Shown: positions 26,818 to 38,533, counted from the stretch's first letter. The stretch is DNA of 64,000 nt from Asterias rubens (GCF_902459465.1 NC_047070.1:9654001-9718000), one strand, 5' to 3'. Numbers and translations are program-made. The notes: a model not told the origin generated them from the letters alone.

Positions 26818-28055
26818 GAATGTTTTTATGTAAATTTTTCGTCTGACTTATGTATTGTTTATGGTGCTCTGATAACAGGTACTCGACTGAATTTGTATGT
26901 TGTTAATTTGTGAAACCAATAATTGACATTCAAGCAAGTTTATTCTTTGGTGTGTTTAAAATATTGGCTAATTTGACTTCTGAAACATCTGAATGTGTTT
27001 TGGTTTTCAGCTGAGGTTTGGTTATATTTGTTTGGCCATGTGTCTCTACCCGTTAACATTATCACGTGGTACTTATCAACGACACATTCAAGTGACGAGA
27101 ACCAATCAGCGATTTGTTATCGTTTGTAGAATCGTGAATGACTGAAATTAGACAAAAATGTGTGAGACTTTAATTTAAAGGGAATTTAGAGGTATGGGGG
27201 TGATAAGCTCTTTCCTTGTTTCTGTAAATCTGTTTCTTCAAACGTCTTGTGACATTGAGGTAGAAGGTAAGCCACAGTCATCGACTCTAGATTGGAGTCA
27301 TTAACTGGAAGCTAGAGATAGAGGGGGAGGTGGTGCTTTCTGCTCTACCACTAGGGCTTCTGATGGATGATACCCAAGCCTACATCCGTGCATGGACTGT
27401 AAAGGGGGTAACCCTGTTTCAGCCCCTAGAGAAGGTGGCAACGGCCCCTGGGAAAACAGTTAATAGTAGCCTACACCTCTTGAAGTGGCCTTCAGGTCTT
27501 GTGTGTCAGACGACTTGGAAAAAAAAAAAAAAAAGGGGGGTGTGTCGCTCCTTTCTTGTTTCTGTAAATCTTTTTCTTCGAACGTCTGGTGACATTCTAC
27601 TTGTCGTTTAACCTTTTAAAAGCATCTTTTAGGACCCAAAGATAGTTTGTTAATGATGTCCTTACCTGTGACTATTATAATTGAAAGATTACTCATGATA
27701 CACTTCATTGACTCGACCATATTTCGTTACTCGTTCCTTGTTAAGTAGAAATCCAGATTTGTTTTTGCGGTGCAGGTATACGCTTATCATATACAGTGGA
27801 CTTGAAGAAGCTCAAATATCTTGTGCATGGAATAAAATACAAGACAATAAACCGATCAATAACGATTAATCATTATCGATTAATAACGCTATATCAATTA
27901 ATCGATCAGTTTGCAATTATGTATTGGTATAGCGTACATGCGAAACGAGGTTGCAAAATAGCATTGAAACATTATCATTGGCAATTTTTTGACATTTGGG
28001 GTTTGTAACAATACATCGGCAAAACATTGTCAGAAGGTATCAGACTTGTTTTGCC
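26818..28055. other. intergenic; contains a ~63-bp direct repeat pair
   Basis: The phrase TTGTTTCTGTAAATCT, then TTTCTTC(A/G)AACGTCT and GTGACATT, occurs at about 27194-27257 and again at 27538-27600, enclosing 280 bases. No coding or structural RNA signal was recognised. Confidence 0.45.
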
Positions 28056-28150
28056 CAGTAATATAATAATAATAATACACAACATTTATTAAGCGCTGAA
28101 TACGTTTTTGGTTCTAAGAGCACACTCCGTTCTTTCCTGCAAGCTCTATA
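28056..28150 (-). mobile_element. SINE/LINE-like 3' tail fragment
   Basis: On the minus strand, AGCGCTTAATAAATGTTGTG is followed by a (TAT)n tail, the usual 3' end of a class of marine-invertebrate retroposons. Too short to classify. Confidence 0.45.
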
Positions 28151-28429
28151 GGGGGGTTTTGCAAGAGAACTTGGACAGTACAAAAAAATGTTGTCCTTTC
28201 ACACTAGGTACATTAGGTAAGTTTTAACAACCTTGCTATATTAATTTAGCAAGGAACCCTTGATAAATTGCTCTCGTGTGAAAGGGGATTCGACAAGAAA
28301 CTAGAACTATCGGCAGGAGAAGAAGTTAAGAGTCCGAGAGAGGTAAAGAGAGAGATAGAGCAAAGGGAAATGTCTTGATTGGTTTCACAAGAGAAGGACA
28401 TATGGTTAGCATCTAAGACGAAAATGGAA

Positions 28430-28790
28430 GTGCAAGAAAATACAATCAAAGAAGGGATGGGGGCGGGATGTTCACTTTTTCAGGTGGAAAGATGACAATT
28501 GGACCCATAAGTTGACAGACTGGACTCATACAGAAAAGAGTGGACAATTCACTCTCTTGTCCGAGTTGTGGGTCAGTTTCACTCTTTTCAGAGTGAAAGC
28601 CAATCTGTGTCACTCTTTTTAAGTGAAAATGGAACGAACTTCACTCTGATTTGAGTTGAAAGTACCCGTCTTTCACTGTAAAAAAAAAGTAGGAGTTTCC
28701 GCCATATGGCTCTTTGCAAGAGTGGGAGGAAACAAAAAAAGAGTGGATTTCACTCGTATATGAAAAAAAGTAGATGGATGAGTTCAGAGT
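28430..28790. repeat. interspersed repeat rich in TTCACTCT / AGAGTGAA words
   Basis: The segment repeats CACTCTTTT and its complement many times. It shares the words CCATATG(G/A)..., AGTGGATTTCACTC and AGAGTGAAA with 55140-55400, including a CATATGG-GAGG/GAGGGACAA-type middle. The two are probably copies of one degraded, partly palindromic element. Confidence 0.45.
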
Positions 28791-29450
28791 AATGGTTTCG
28801 TTGTATTGGACAAGGACAACACAGATGGGTCAATGATGAAGATGTCTTCTTGCTGGTGAGCGAAATAGGCTGGACAGACAGACAGAGTCAGATTTCCCCC
28901 CCCCCCATTTTGTTGTAGTTGTTCTGGATCTTGCCAGTCCTTCATTGCTTACAGCAATTGGCAAATGGTTTGGTATCCTGAATTTGTGACCGATAGGTGT
29001 GTTTTGGAGAGGTTTTATTATTTTATATCAAATTGCGATAGTTTTGTTAATGTTTACCTGCATACAATTAAAGAATTTGTCCTCACACTCATTTCAGCAT
29101 TGTTTCTATTATCCGTTGAGCCAACAATATTTCTTCGTAAATTATCACTTAGTGAGTCATAACAATATGGACATGCCACTACCAAGATGGCGACTCCTTT
29201 CCATAGAAGATCGAGCATATAGACGGTTAAACAGGCTGCGTGCAAGTTGTATCTTTATATACATTGGAAGGGGCAGTCAACAGCTACCCTGGATTATACC
29301 CAGGGATCCTCCTTTGAATAAATCATCATAATTATCCTAATGCTATATACAAAGAGGATGTCCCGGTTTGCTATCCGCAACCTCACCGTCTCAAGAAGGC
29401 CTTTAGCCTTCAACATACAAAACTTACAGATGCCACCTATCGCATAAATA
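28791..29450. other. intergenic, nothing recognised
   Basis: An 11-base C run at 28896-28906. Open frames at 28965-29331 lack any family resemblance. Confidence 0.4.
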
Positions 29451-29452
29451 AC

Positions 29453-29570
29453 AGTGGGGGAGCATGCCACCGCGCCCCCGCATGGTGGGCGGGTGTAACG
29501 CGCCGTTCTTTGCTTTCATATGCACTCGCTGAGATGCTTCTCCCTGAACCTCAGATTGCTCCCCCAGTTC
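29453..29570. mobile_element. possible small MITE with TGGGGGAGCA inverted ends
   Basis: Starts CAGTGGGGGAGCA and ends TGCTCCCCCAG, giving 10-11 bp terminal inverted repeats over about 118 bases. Inside it, 29473-29481 reads CGCCCCCGC, the complement of the EGR consensus GCGGGGGCG. Confidence 0.4.
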
Positions 29571-29819
29571 GATTAGGGTCAGTTATGATGCACTGACTCT
29601 TAATTTTGTATCAGGTATAAACCGTGTGGGAAATGCAGTCAAAGAATTAAATAAATAAAGCTTGAGTATTATTCGACGGTTGTGAAAGTGGGATTTGAAA
29701 TTGCAAGTGAGCAGAACAACATCGCACATAACAAGCACACAGACCGACATACATAACCTGTAAAAATTCCCTATAGAGTTGCTCAATGCGGTGTTTCGGT
29801 TTTTTCGGCAAAGAAATTT

Positions 29820-30124
29820 ACCTTTAGGTAATGGAAGACACTTAACCATTGCTTCGTCCTTCGGATGAGACGTAAAGCCGTTGGTCCCATGTGTTGTGTA
29901 AACGCATTCAAAGAACCCAGTGTACTTATCGTACAGAGAAGGGGTTCGCCCCGGTGTTCTTGGCTGGATTGGCAGCATATTGCACCACAGCACCTTGTAA
30001 ACCATTACATGGTGCTAAGGATTAGGTCTTATATCTCAAACTTCGTCCCACTCCTTGCAGTAATAATACCTAGCGCTTTGTATCCTTTGGCGAAAGGCGC
30101 GTAATAAATACGGTTACTATTATT
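29820..30124 (+). mobile_element. SINE-like retroposon, conserved domain plus ATT tail
   Basis: Contains the phrase TCGTCCTTCGGATGAGACGT, then AAAGAACCCAGTG, GGGTTCGCCCCGGTGTTC and CAGCACCTTGTAAACC, ending in GGCGAAAGGCGCGTAATAAA and a TATTATTATT tail. I recall this module as common in marine-invertebrate SINE/LINE tails; the exact family is not assigned. The same domain in reverse orientation occurs at 53626-53900. Confidence 0.65.
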
Positions 30125-30250
30125 ATTTTTATGGACAATGATTTTGGGAAGAGAATTTATATTTTATTTAAACTTCAATTTTGGTAGTACCCCAAATCTG
30201 CCATGGACAGTTCGATAAATTGTATGCGCTGGGTCGCAGTGATCCAAGTT

Positions 30251-30710
30251 GACGATTCTCTCGTTGCTCTTTTTGCAAAATCATGCGAAATTATTGGTTG
30301 TTGTTGTTTGTGTATTATATATGCCTATATCTCTCACGATGGCGTTTTGACCACGCAAAGTATCAAATTATTTTATGCTATGCTTTCTTTTTATTTTATT
30401 TTGTTCCTGACACAGTTTTAAATAGTGTAGGTTGAGAAAATGCCCATAGAAAGCCAATGCCCCTCGGAATGTATGATAATTGACGACAAAGTTGGCTTGT
30501 TTGCTCTTTTGCAAAATCATTCGAAATTATTAGTTGTTGTTTGTGGGTTATACATCTCCCATGACTGCGTGTTTAACCACGCAATGTTTTAAAATCGTTC
30601 ATGCTTTCTTTTTGTCTATCTTTCGTGACACAGTTTAAGTGGTGTAGGTAGAGAAAATGCCCAAGAAAACCAATGCCCCTCGGAATGTATGATAATTGAC
30701 GACAAAGTGG
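30251..30710. repeat. tandem duplication, ~225-bp unit, two copies
   Basis: The phrase TGCTCTTTTGCAAAATCAT, followed downstream by GACACAGTTT, GTGTAGGT and CAATGCCCCTCGGAATGTAT with ATTGACGACAAAGT, occurs twice in series (about 30252-30490 and 30491-30708). The copies differ by scattered substitutions and short indels. Confidence 0.8.
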
Positions 30711-32203
30711 ACCTTTCAAGCTCAAAGATCATAGCGTATAAATACACTTTAAAAGGTTCTACTGAGGCCTTTAACTTTGAAATATTTTTTTCGATTATTT
30801 AACAAAGGTGATATCAGCAGAGGGAAAGATAGACAGTACCATAGGCTATATAATCCCACGCTGCCTCTTACCTCCCTGTGCCGAGCGTATTATGAGTTCA
30901 TTGCTCACAGCACATTTTGTGGTTAATCCAATGAAACCCCACCTCTCCATAGTTCTATAATTGCTTGCAAATAATACACATAATTTTTGGGGGTGGTTAT
31001 CTCAAAAAAAGATTCGGTTGAATATTATTCGAAAAGCTGATAGTCTAAAATATGTTCGTGATACATTCACGGTCGACGTTCATGCACTTGTCAATTTGAG
31101 AGCAGTGAGCAGTGCTCTTTGATGAACGAACGTAGATATGGCTATAGGTGTGTTTTTTCTTTCTCGAAAGAGGAAGGTTTACTTCGTACTTTCTTCAGTA
31201 AGAAACAACAATGTATCCATGCTGAGACAACTTGTCCTTTATTTGAAGGCTCAAGTCAATACCGACACACTAAAACCGACACTCCTGGTCATATTGTCAT
31301 GGATTCTTAGTTCCGTGGTACCCAACCTTGTTCCCAGTGGTGTACAATCTCGCGGCGCCATTTTCTTTTCTTTGCGAGAATGCCTTGCTCGATTGAGACG
31401 TACACATTGTTAGCGATACAACAACCTGCCAATCGTGGCGAGGCTGCAATTTGTTGGAAAACTTCGACTAAATTCACTAAAATTGCTTATTCTGTAGCCA
31501 TAATTTCTGTATAAATATGTTACTAATATTGTCACTTTGATGCTTACGCGTTCCTCCTGGGGCCGTTCACAACTTTGTACAAAACATTGGGGCCAATGCT
31601 TTTATAGCCCCAGCCGCAATGGAACTCCTGCTATCAGAGGTAAATTGGGAGTGGATATCTCCAAACTGTATAAAATCCCACCGCGTGTTTAATAACAGAT
31701 TGTTTGTTCTAAGACGTTTGTAACATTACATTTTGATCACGAAATGTCCTACCTCCTTACACACACCTGAAACCTTCCTACGCAAAGACCTTTTTACCAC
31801 TGACCTGGCAACTCCCAGGGTAGTGGGCTCTTGCACCGAACACCTCGACCTTTTAGACGGGTCTTCAAAATCGGTCGTCGGTGGAGAGAGAGACTAACAA
31901 AATCCACCGCGTTTTTCTGCCCGAAAGATAATTTGGTGCGATAAACGTCTGATATAGAATGCCACGAGCCACGTCTGGCGTTTATCGTTGAGCTGTGATT
32001 CTTGGGTACCCGGCGTTTTCGGCGATAGGGGACCAGCCAACAGAGCCAACTAAACGTCCCTGAAGATTTGAAGCTTTAGGTATCGTACCAATTCCCTTCA
32101 AGACTTCAGGCCTATACGTTACACCTCTTATAGGTAATTGGAACTGAATGAAATCCCTCTCCCTCAAAGTTTTCACTTTATCAAATCAAATCGTTTGTCG
32201 AAG
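30711..32203. other. intergenic, nothing firmly recognised
   Basis: Unique-looking sequence, somewhat GC-richer at 31300-32000. Short open frames (31119-31413) have no recognisable similarity. Confidence 0.4.
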
Positions 32204-32426
32204 ATGAGAGCTTTGAGAGCGTTTCTCATCATTGGCATCTGTACGTTTTGTTTTTACGCTTCATAAAATAAGAGTTCAATGAAATATAAATCGGCTTAGT
32301 ATTAGGCACGTACGTTCATATGAGTCCTCTTTATGGCTACTCCTCGCTCACATAAAAACGCATACAAAGTTGATAGTTATTGTTTTGTTTTCAGGGACAT
32401 GGACCATTTTTCATGCGTCAACTCAA
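32204..32426 (+). other. candidate signal-peptide exon pair
   Basis: An ATG at 32204 opens a hydrophobic frame, MRALRAFLIIGI, up to a GTACGT donor at 32241. After a 154-base intron-like gap with a good acceptor (TGTTTTGTTTTCAG, ending 32394), a 32-base segment with a donor at 32427 (CAA/GTAA) continues in phase (T/GG gives Trp) as TWTIFHASTQ. Joined, the 23 residues look like a secretory signal peptide with a plausible cleavage site after HA. Without splicing the frame ends after 20 codons. No downstream exon was identified, and chance is possible. Confidence 0.3.
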
Positions 32427-33465
32427 GTAAAAAAAAAATTGCTTATCATTGAAAATAGTAACAAATGCCTGTTTTTAAGGTAAACTCATCGATGAAATTA
32501 TATAACAATAACCTTCTATAACATTTATTTGAAAACAAAACTATTTTCTTCGGGCTGATCAAATCTTGAAGAGCTTTTGGTTTTTTGTTTTGAAGACGAC
32601 TTTCGAGAGTCGTAGGCGGTTTTCTTGCGGAGGTTGCAACGTCTTGCTGCCCGTAGGCAAGCTGGGTTAGCGCCCCCACTTTTGCCTCGGCGCTTGTTAA
32701 ACACGTCTTCTCACAATCTTTGAAAAATGTTTTTTTTTTTAATTATTTTTTACGTGGTTCAGCAAATTTATCTTTTCTACCAAATCCGGGATAGTTTTTG
32801 CCACCCTTCAGCCTACCATAATATAGGCTTACTTTAACCACTAATAATTGCTCTCAACTTGTATTCACCGTATATATCCGCAGCTATATCCGTTGTTACA
32901 TTACGCTCTAATAAACTCAATGAGTGGTCAGAATTGACCCGTATTTCAGGTCTGGGGCAGCCAGACCCTTTTTGGGTCAGTCTGCCGTGGAAACTGTTTA
33001 GTTTTTTTTAACGAATTTTATGAGATGTTGCGTCAGTTTAAATTATTTCTGAGTTGTTTGAACACAAATTTCGAGTCATTCTGAGTCCCATAAATCCCCA
33101 TTGGATTCAGAATATGGGTCATTATTCTGGCACTTTTTTTTCTGTTTCTTTTTTTTGAGGGGGTGTAGCCGATTTGATTTATTTAAGAGGTATTTGTGTT
33201 ATTTATGTGTGGTTGTGTCTCAATTTCTTCAGACAACTCACATGTGTTTATATAAAAGGGGGCAGTTTGTGTTAACACCACTATGGTTCGAAATACTAAT
33301 ACAATTATTACGGTAAAAGTAGCCGAAGATAATAGTCCTTAGACCTTTATCTATTTTACGTTGCTAACGACAATTTGACAATGTGGATTTTATTAACACC
33401 CCCAAACCCCGTCATTTCTCCCAAATAATCTGTGAGAACTCCGTTTTGGTTTATTACTATACTCG
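32427..33465. other. intergenic, with an interspersed GGTCA-rich repeat
   Basis: At 32928-33095 the words GGTCAGAATTGACCC, GGTCTGGGGCAGCC and GCGTCAGTTT belong to a degraded repeat also seen at 41228-41325, 42405-42500 and 45418-45560. Nothing else recognised. Confidence 0.4.
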
Positions 33466-33834
33466 TTTAAAGACAGTGGACACTATTGGTAATTGTCAAA
33501 GACCAGTCTTCTCTTTTGCTGTATCTCAATATATACATAAAATAACAAACCTGTGAAAATTTGAGCTCAATTGGTCTTTGAAGTTGCGAAGAAGAAACAA
33601 CCTTTTCACACGAAGTTTTGTGCTTTCAGATGCAAGTTGATTTCGAGACCTCATCTAATTCTGAGGTCTCGAAATCAAATTTGTGGAAAATTACTTCTTT
33701 CTCGAAAACTACTCCACTTCAGAGGGAGCCGTTTCTCACAGTGTTTTATACTCTCCCCATTACTCGTTACCAAGTAAGGTTTTATGCTTATAAATATTTT
33801 GAGTAATTACCAATGTTGTCCACTGCCTTTAAAT
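33466..33834 (-). mobile_element. MITE family A, full-length copy
   Basis: Complete element of about 369 bp in reverse orientation. Starts TTTAAAGACAGTGGACAC and ends TTGTCCACTGCCTTTAAA. The central hairpin is GAGACCTCATC...GAGGTCTC. TTTAAA at both ends fits a TTAA target duplication. Short frames inside it are artefacts. Confidence 0.92.
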
Positions 33835-34639
33835 CATAAGAGTGATTCGACAGCAGACATAGCCCGTATGGTTATCGGCGTCGTTATAGTTTCCAAAGGA
33901 AAATATATGTTACTATTAATATGTTGAAACAAGTGACATTTTGCAGTCATGTTTGCTGTTGCGCCTATAACGACTGAATTATTTTCGAGCTGGTTACCAA
34001 CCTCTAAAACAACATTTGCCCCCATTTTACGGAGGGAATTATTTTAGTATTGGAGTTTTGTTTTGGAAACAAATCAATTCCAGGAATTTGCGATCTTTGG
34101 GTGGGAAGGAAAGGAACGTTTCATTGTCCAATTGATATATATAGAAGTTACTAAAAGGAAAACGCTCACAAATTCTTGCGGGTTGGGTTTTCTACAAAGA
34201 AAATATCAGGACCGCGGATGTGGGTATAAGGTGTAGGCCTTTCTTTGTTTATTGTCTTATAGGCGGTGTGTTGGTTATTTCATTAAGGAGGCAAGAATGT
34301 TCTTAAGATATTTATAGAATGCAAAGACCAAAGGGTGGGAGATCGGATGCCTAACCATTGCATAGAGCATCTTCAAGGAATCGTTGCAAGAGGATGTTAT
34401 TTTCAACGTCATTGTTGTTATTACCAGAAGTGATCTTGGTAAACATCTTGTCTTGGCATTTAGGGTGCACCTCACTTCCTTGACCAAGACAATCACACCA
34501 AGGATCAAATTTGACCATGCTCTTCCTCCCAAGTGTAAAAATAGGAACACCTTTCAAAAGCATTACCCTTTATCGGTGTCATCTGAAATTCAGGTCCATA
34601 TTTGGATAGTTCAGCTCCAAAAAGGGGGCATATTTTGTG
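33835..34639. other. intergenic, nothing recognised
   Basis: Open frames of 91-106 codons on both strands at 34275-34704 overlap each other and show no family features. Treated as noncoding. Confidence 0.35.
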
Positions 34640-35060
34640 GCGAATTGTCCGCAGTTTGGCTGTATTTAGCCAAGACGGTCGACAACTACGTATGCTACGT
34701 GTAGTAGCCGACGTAATAAGGGCTTCCCTGGTGCAGTTTGATATCTATTTCACCCGCTGATACCCAAGTCAAACATGCAGTTATTCACGCGCTATCCCAT
34801 CAAAAGGGATTGCTCCTTTGTCTGCGTTAAAAGGGCCGCAATCACACACCCCGCCAGTGAAACCGAATCCTTGCCGTTCAAAAGTCCCTTTGTACCGCGG
34901 CTGATGCAGTGATCACCATCCAGGTCTCCCTTGAACTTCTCCACTGTTACGTATTTTACGTGTTTCGTTGCGTCATAACTGAGAGTTTATGACGAGTAGA
35001 GACCCAGTACGGAGCGTGGAACAAATTTAACTGGCATTGTCCGACGATAAAAGTGCTCGC
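34640..35060. promoter_or_regulatory. candidate cis-regulatory element
   Basis: A GC- and CpG-richer block free of repeats. It has a cluster of ACGT-core sites (CTACGTATG, CTACGTGTAG, GACGTAATAAG, GTTACGTATTTTACGTG, TTGCGTCATAAC) and a Sox-like CCTTTGTCTG. Function is inferred from composition only. Confidence 0.3.
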
Positions 35061-35774
35061 CAAATTAGGAAGTTGTTTAAAATAAAATTCCATAAATAAC
35101 GCTTCCTAGTTATCTGGAAAACCGGTAAAAAATGTATAAATTGCATCGGATATTATTAAAAATAGTTCATGGCTTAACAATTTATTCTTTTGTGACCGAG
35201 AAGTCATTACATCTAGAGTATCAACAAATTCCACGCAAGAACACCAAACATTTCCCCACCCCTACATCCCCTACGTCATGTTTACTATATGGCATTCGTC
35301 TTTATCAACCAAGCCCAATAATATTTGTATATGATTTCAAAACAAGGGTTAAATTTCAAGATGTATTTGTGTCCTCTTAAAATCAAATGCGTTTCATCAT
35401 CAACTGAAAGCTGCCGGGCCCACTCTATAATAGTATTGGAAATTTGACTTCCGTATATTCACTCGTTTTAACTTCGAACACAGACAAATTTGAGTTTATT
35501 TGAGCAATAAAAGGTTTTCTTTTTATAAGTATTTAATTCAGTTCAGTTCGGTTTGTTTCCACCCAATCAGTTTAGGTTACAAAATGATTTTAACATTGTG
35601 GTACTTAATGTAATGATCAAGTTGTGTGAGTCTCCTGAAAGCAAGCTTGTTTGGTGGAGACCGCCAAATTGTTATACCTCTGTACAAATTGTGAAGTTTG
35701 ATTGGTCGAGAACCAATCATGTGACGCGCAACAAAAACGCATGTTACATGGCTCGACGTGGCTTAACATGAAAA
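35061..35774. other. intergenic, nothing recognised
   Basis: AT-rich. A short inverted repeat, GATTGGTCGAGAACCAATC, lies at 35700-35718. Confidence 0.4.
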
Positions 35775-35798
35775 GTGATGTACACCGGTGTACATCAC
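35775..35798. repeat. 24-bp perfect palindrome
   Basis: GTGATGTACACC and its exact complement GGTGTACATCAC meet with no spacer. It could form a cruciform or be a dimeric protein site. No second copy was noticed. Confidence 0.8.
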
Positions 35799-35975
35799 CT
35801 TGATCGTTCCCAGCGTTGGTCGATTTACAGCGCTGTGTACGAAACAACCGCGGGTTCAAGGGAATTGTTTCTTGTTCTCTGCTTATTAAACAATGAATAG
35901 TCCGTCGTAATAATGCTTGAAGATGACAACAGAACTTCGATAAGAGAAATAACAACTATACAAAGGTGTAACAAA

Positions 35976-36120
35976 ACAATTGTGGCACGCTGTGACTGTG
36001 GTCCATGGGTTTTGTACACCCTCGAGGGGAAATGGCATCCTCGGCTTCGCCTCGGGTTCCATTTTCCCCCTCGGGTGTACAAAACGCCATGGACCACGTC
36101 ACAGCGTGCAACAATTGTAT
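35976..36120. mobile_element. palindromic MITE with ACAATTGT ends
   Basis: The left arm runs ACAATTGTGGCACGCTGTGA, CTGTGGTCCATGG and TTTTGTACACCCTCGAGGGG. The right arm is its complement, ending CCATGGACCACGTCACAGCG and TGCAACAATTGT. The arms are about 60 bp around a short GC-rich loop. Confidence 0.8.
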
Positions 36121-36539
36121 AATGTAAACTGGGTTAAGGAGGTTCTGAGTAAGCACCAAGGAACAAGTTTAGTTTCTGTTTTATAACTCAACTCCAATTA
36201 AAGTACACGTGAACAGCCGTTTATCCCGTAAGTGTTAGCTAGCGAGCCGTGCACGCCGTGTTAGCACGGCCAGTTGGGCTGAAAACACGGGCAAAAATTT
36301 TATGCACGGCTTGGGTGAAGCCGTGCTGTCTTATAATTTCGGTGAAAATTACTGAACTTCTTTTATTATTTTGTTGTTTTGAACAGTTTAAAAACAGCAG
36401 TGAGTAAAATTAGATTTGGTTTTACCAGATTTCCTTCTTCTTTTTGAATCAAAATTTCAACGACGCAACCATAAAACAATCGCTCGAAGTTGCCTCGAAA
36501 ACGCTGACCACATTGCGACCACACAAAACACAACGCACA
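36121..36539. other. intergenic with small GC-rich hairpins
   Basis: At 36247-36333 the words GCCGTGCACG, GTTAGCACGGC and GCACGGCTTGGGTGAAGCCG form short hairpins. No gene. Confidence 0.35.
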
Positions 36540-36800
36540 AACAGTCAGTCGTCGTCATCGACCGTCATCAGCAGGCAGCATGAACTCCATGCACGCGTGG
36601 TATGATAGAGGCAAATTCACACGCGTTTTCGTTCAGATTATTTTAGGTACCAATCTCATCTCCACGATCGTACAAACCATCGCGCACTGGATCTTTCTAC
36701 TATGACGTCAGTATCGGTAACTGAGTGACACGCGGCGCAGTGAACCTTTTACCGCATACATTCTGCAGTTGCTTTGTAGATTGGTTCCGCAGTTTTCCCA
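36540..36800. promoter_or_regulatory. candidate cis-regulatory element with perfect CRE
   Basis: A GC/CpG-richer, repeat-free block with TGACGTCA at 36703-36710, TGAGTGACA nearby, and repeated GTCATC/CGTCATC words upstream. Regulatory role is inference. Confidence 0.35.
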
Positions 36801-38249
36801 ACTCGACGGCGGCAAACATGACGATCTTTTTTCCTTCTAGAAATTCAAGGGCACATCGTTTGTTCGTTGTAGAGTCTGTTTGAAACATCGAGACTTTTTT
36901 GGATTTCAATGTTTGCATCTCTTGGGTGTTAATGCAGTTGACAAAACGATGTTTATTTTCCGCTCAAAAGGTTTAAAAACTGGTTCATGTTTCTTTACAA
37001 ATCTCAAGTCGGTTTTGCTGTAGACCTCCCAAATTTATTTTTCAATGCATGGTACGTTTTTTTGCCCAGTGGAACTACTTAAATGGCACTGTCTTGCGTA
37101 ACTGTTTGTTCTTTATTCTCCGCAGACTGTTTACAAATTGCCTTTGACCCAGTTTCAACAATTAAACAACCTATAAGACTTAAACGTTATGAAACCTAAA
37201 CAAATACTAAGGAAAATATTAATTACCATGATCAGTCAGTTTAAATTAAGCAAACAATTATGGTACATGTAAATCACTCTTGGCATTTTGATTGGTTGCA
37301 AATACTTGTGTGAATCATTATTTTACATTAACTAATTAATTTGTTTAAAATAAATACAAAAACTATTATCAGCTTCTTGACCTTAGGCCTATATAGTTCT
37401 TAAATCGAATGGACAAGAATGGATAGAAAATTTACATTAGTAAATGATAACTCTTAATTTCTTCAATACCTCTTCATTTTTTTTAGTCTTAAAGCAAAAT
37501 TTGTATCAAGAGTAACACATGCCCAAAAATATTTTGTTGACAGCAAACTTGTACTGCATTATTTGTATCGCTTTTGAATCATTTCAGGCTAAATGGGTCC
37601 AAGCTCCATGGTCCAAGTAACTGCTTTGAACTGGCCTAATATTGACCCAGAAACATTTTATAATGTATAGTGGACGTTGATCACGTTTACAATTTTCGAG
37701 TTGAAAACAAAACAAAAATAAAATCATTATAGTTTACTTGTAACAGAAATAGGTACCACAAATGCATCAGAAACCACCAGAGAGCACCTACAGTAGCCAG
37801 AGCTTCCAGGGCCCTTAAGGGTGGTGGGGGGGGGGGGGGGGGGAGACAGACTTGGCGCTGCGCGCTCGTGTTGTGTGCTACGCACACAATGTTTCTATTT
37901 TTTGTAGTGATTTTAGGTTGCACTCCCACTTTTTCAGTTTGCACTCCCACTTTCCAAATTCCTGGCGTAAGGTGAACTGATGTTAAATTGGAACAAGTGA
38001 GGTATACCATAAAAACTCAGAAACTTACACATACTTAAAAAAAGTGTTTAAAATGTTTTATTTCACATCAGAATTCATGTGTAACCATGATATAAAACAA
38101 GCATTGATAAAACAATTGTCATTATATACTAAAAGAGGTCATGACCTTTGTACCTTCCAGTCTCGTTCTGAATAGATTAAATTTCTGGCGTATTTTTTAG
38201 ATAAAGTCATGCATATTAATTGCTGCACCTTTCCAACTGTTTTCTTTAG
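36801..38249. other. intergenic; 18-base G run
   Basis: AT-rich with no gene. A run of 18 G at 37826-37843, and a pair of GCACTCCCACTTT repeats at about 37920-37950. Confidence 0.4.
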
Positions 38250-38344
38250 ATATGTTTCCTGCCAGAGGGACTGATGGAGGCAACAGAATCATAAACATTG
38301 ATGGACTCTTCCGAAATAACACTGGGCCGTTGACGAATTAAATG
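38250..38344 (+). other. candidate coding exon
   Basis: Follows an acceptor (CAACTGTTTTCTTTAG). The frame from ATG at 38252 runs 29 codons (MFPARGTDGGNRIINIDGLF...) to TAA at about 38339-38341, with a GTAACA donor-like site just after. The codon choice and Gly/Asn/Asp-rich composition look more coding-like than the surrounding DNA. I do not recognise the peptide. Equally likely a terminal exon of an unannotated gene or chance. Confidence 0.25.
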
Positions 38345-38459
38345 GTAACAGTTTCACATTATTCACAGTAAATCCATCTTAATTTTATTATAGACATTTA
38401 TATTATAAACGACAAGAGTAACTGGTTGAGTAATTTTATATATATATTTTTATATATAT

Positions 38460-38533
38460 AAATAATTTGGGGCTTAACAAAGACAAATTTACTAGAGTGT
38501 GACTCGAACCAACGAGCTACCAACTGGGCTTTC
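38460..38533 (-). mobile_element. tRNA-derived SINE fragment
   Basis: On the minus strand, AGCCCAGTTGGTAG (an RNA polymerase III A box) is followed closely by GGTTCGAGTC (a B box) and then a CTCTAGTAAATTTGTCTTTG tail. The A-to-B spacing is too short for a tRNA, so this is a deleted SINE head. Confidence 0.55.
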
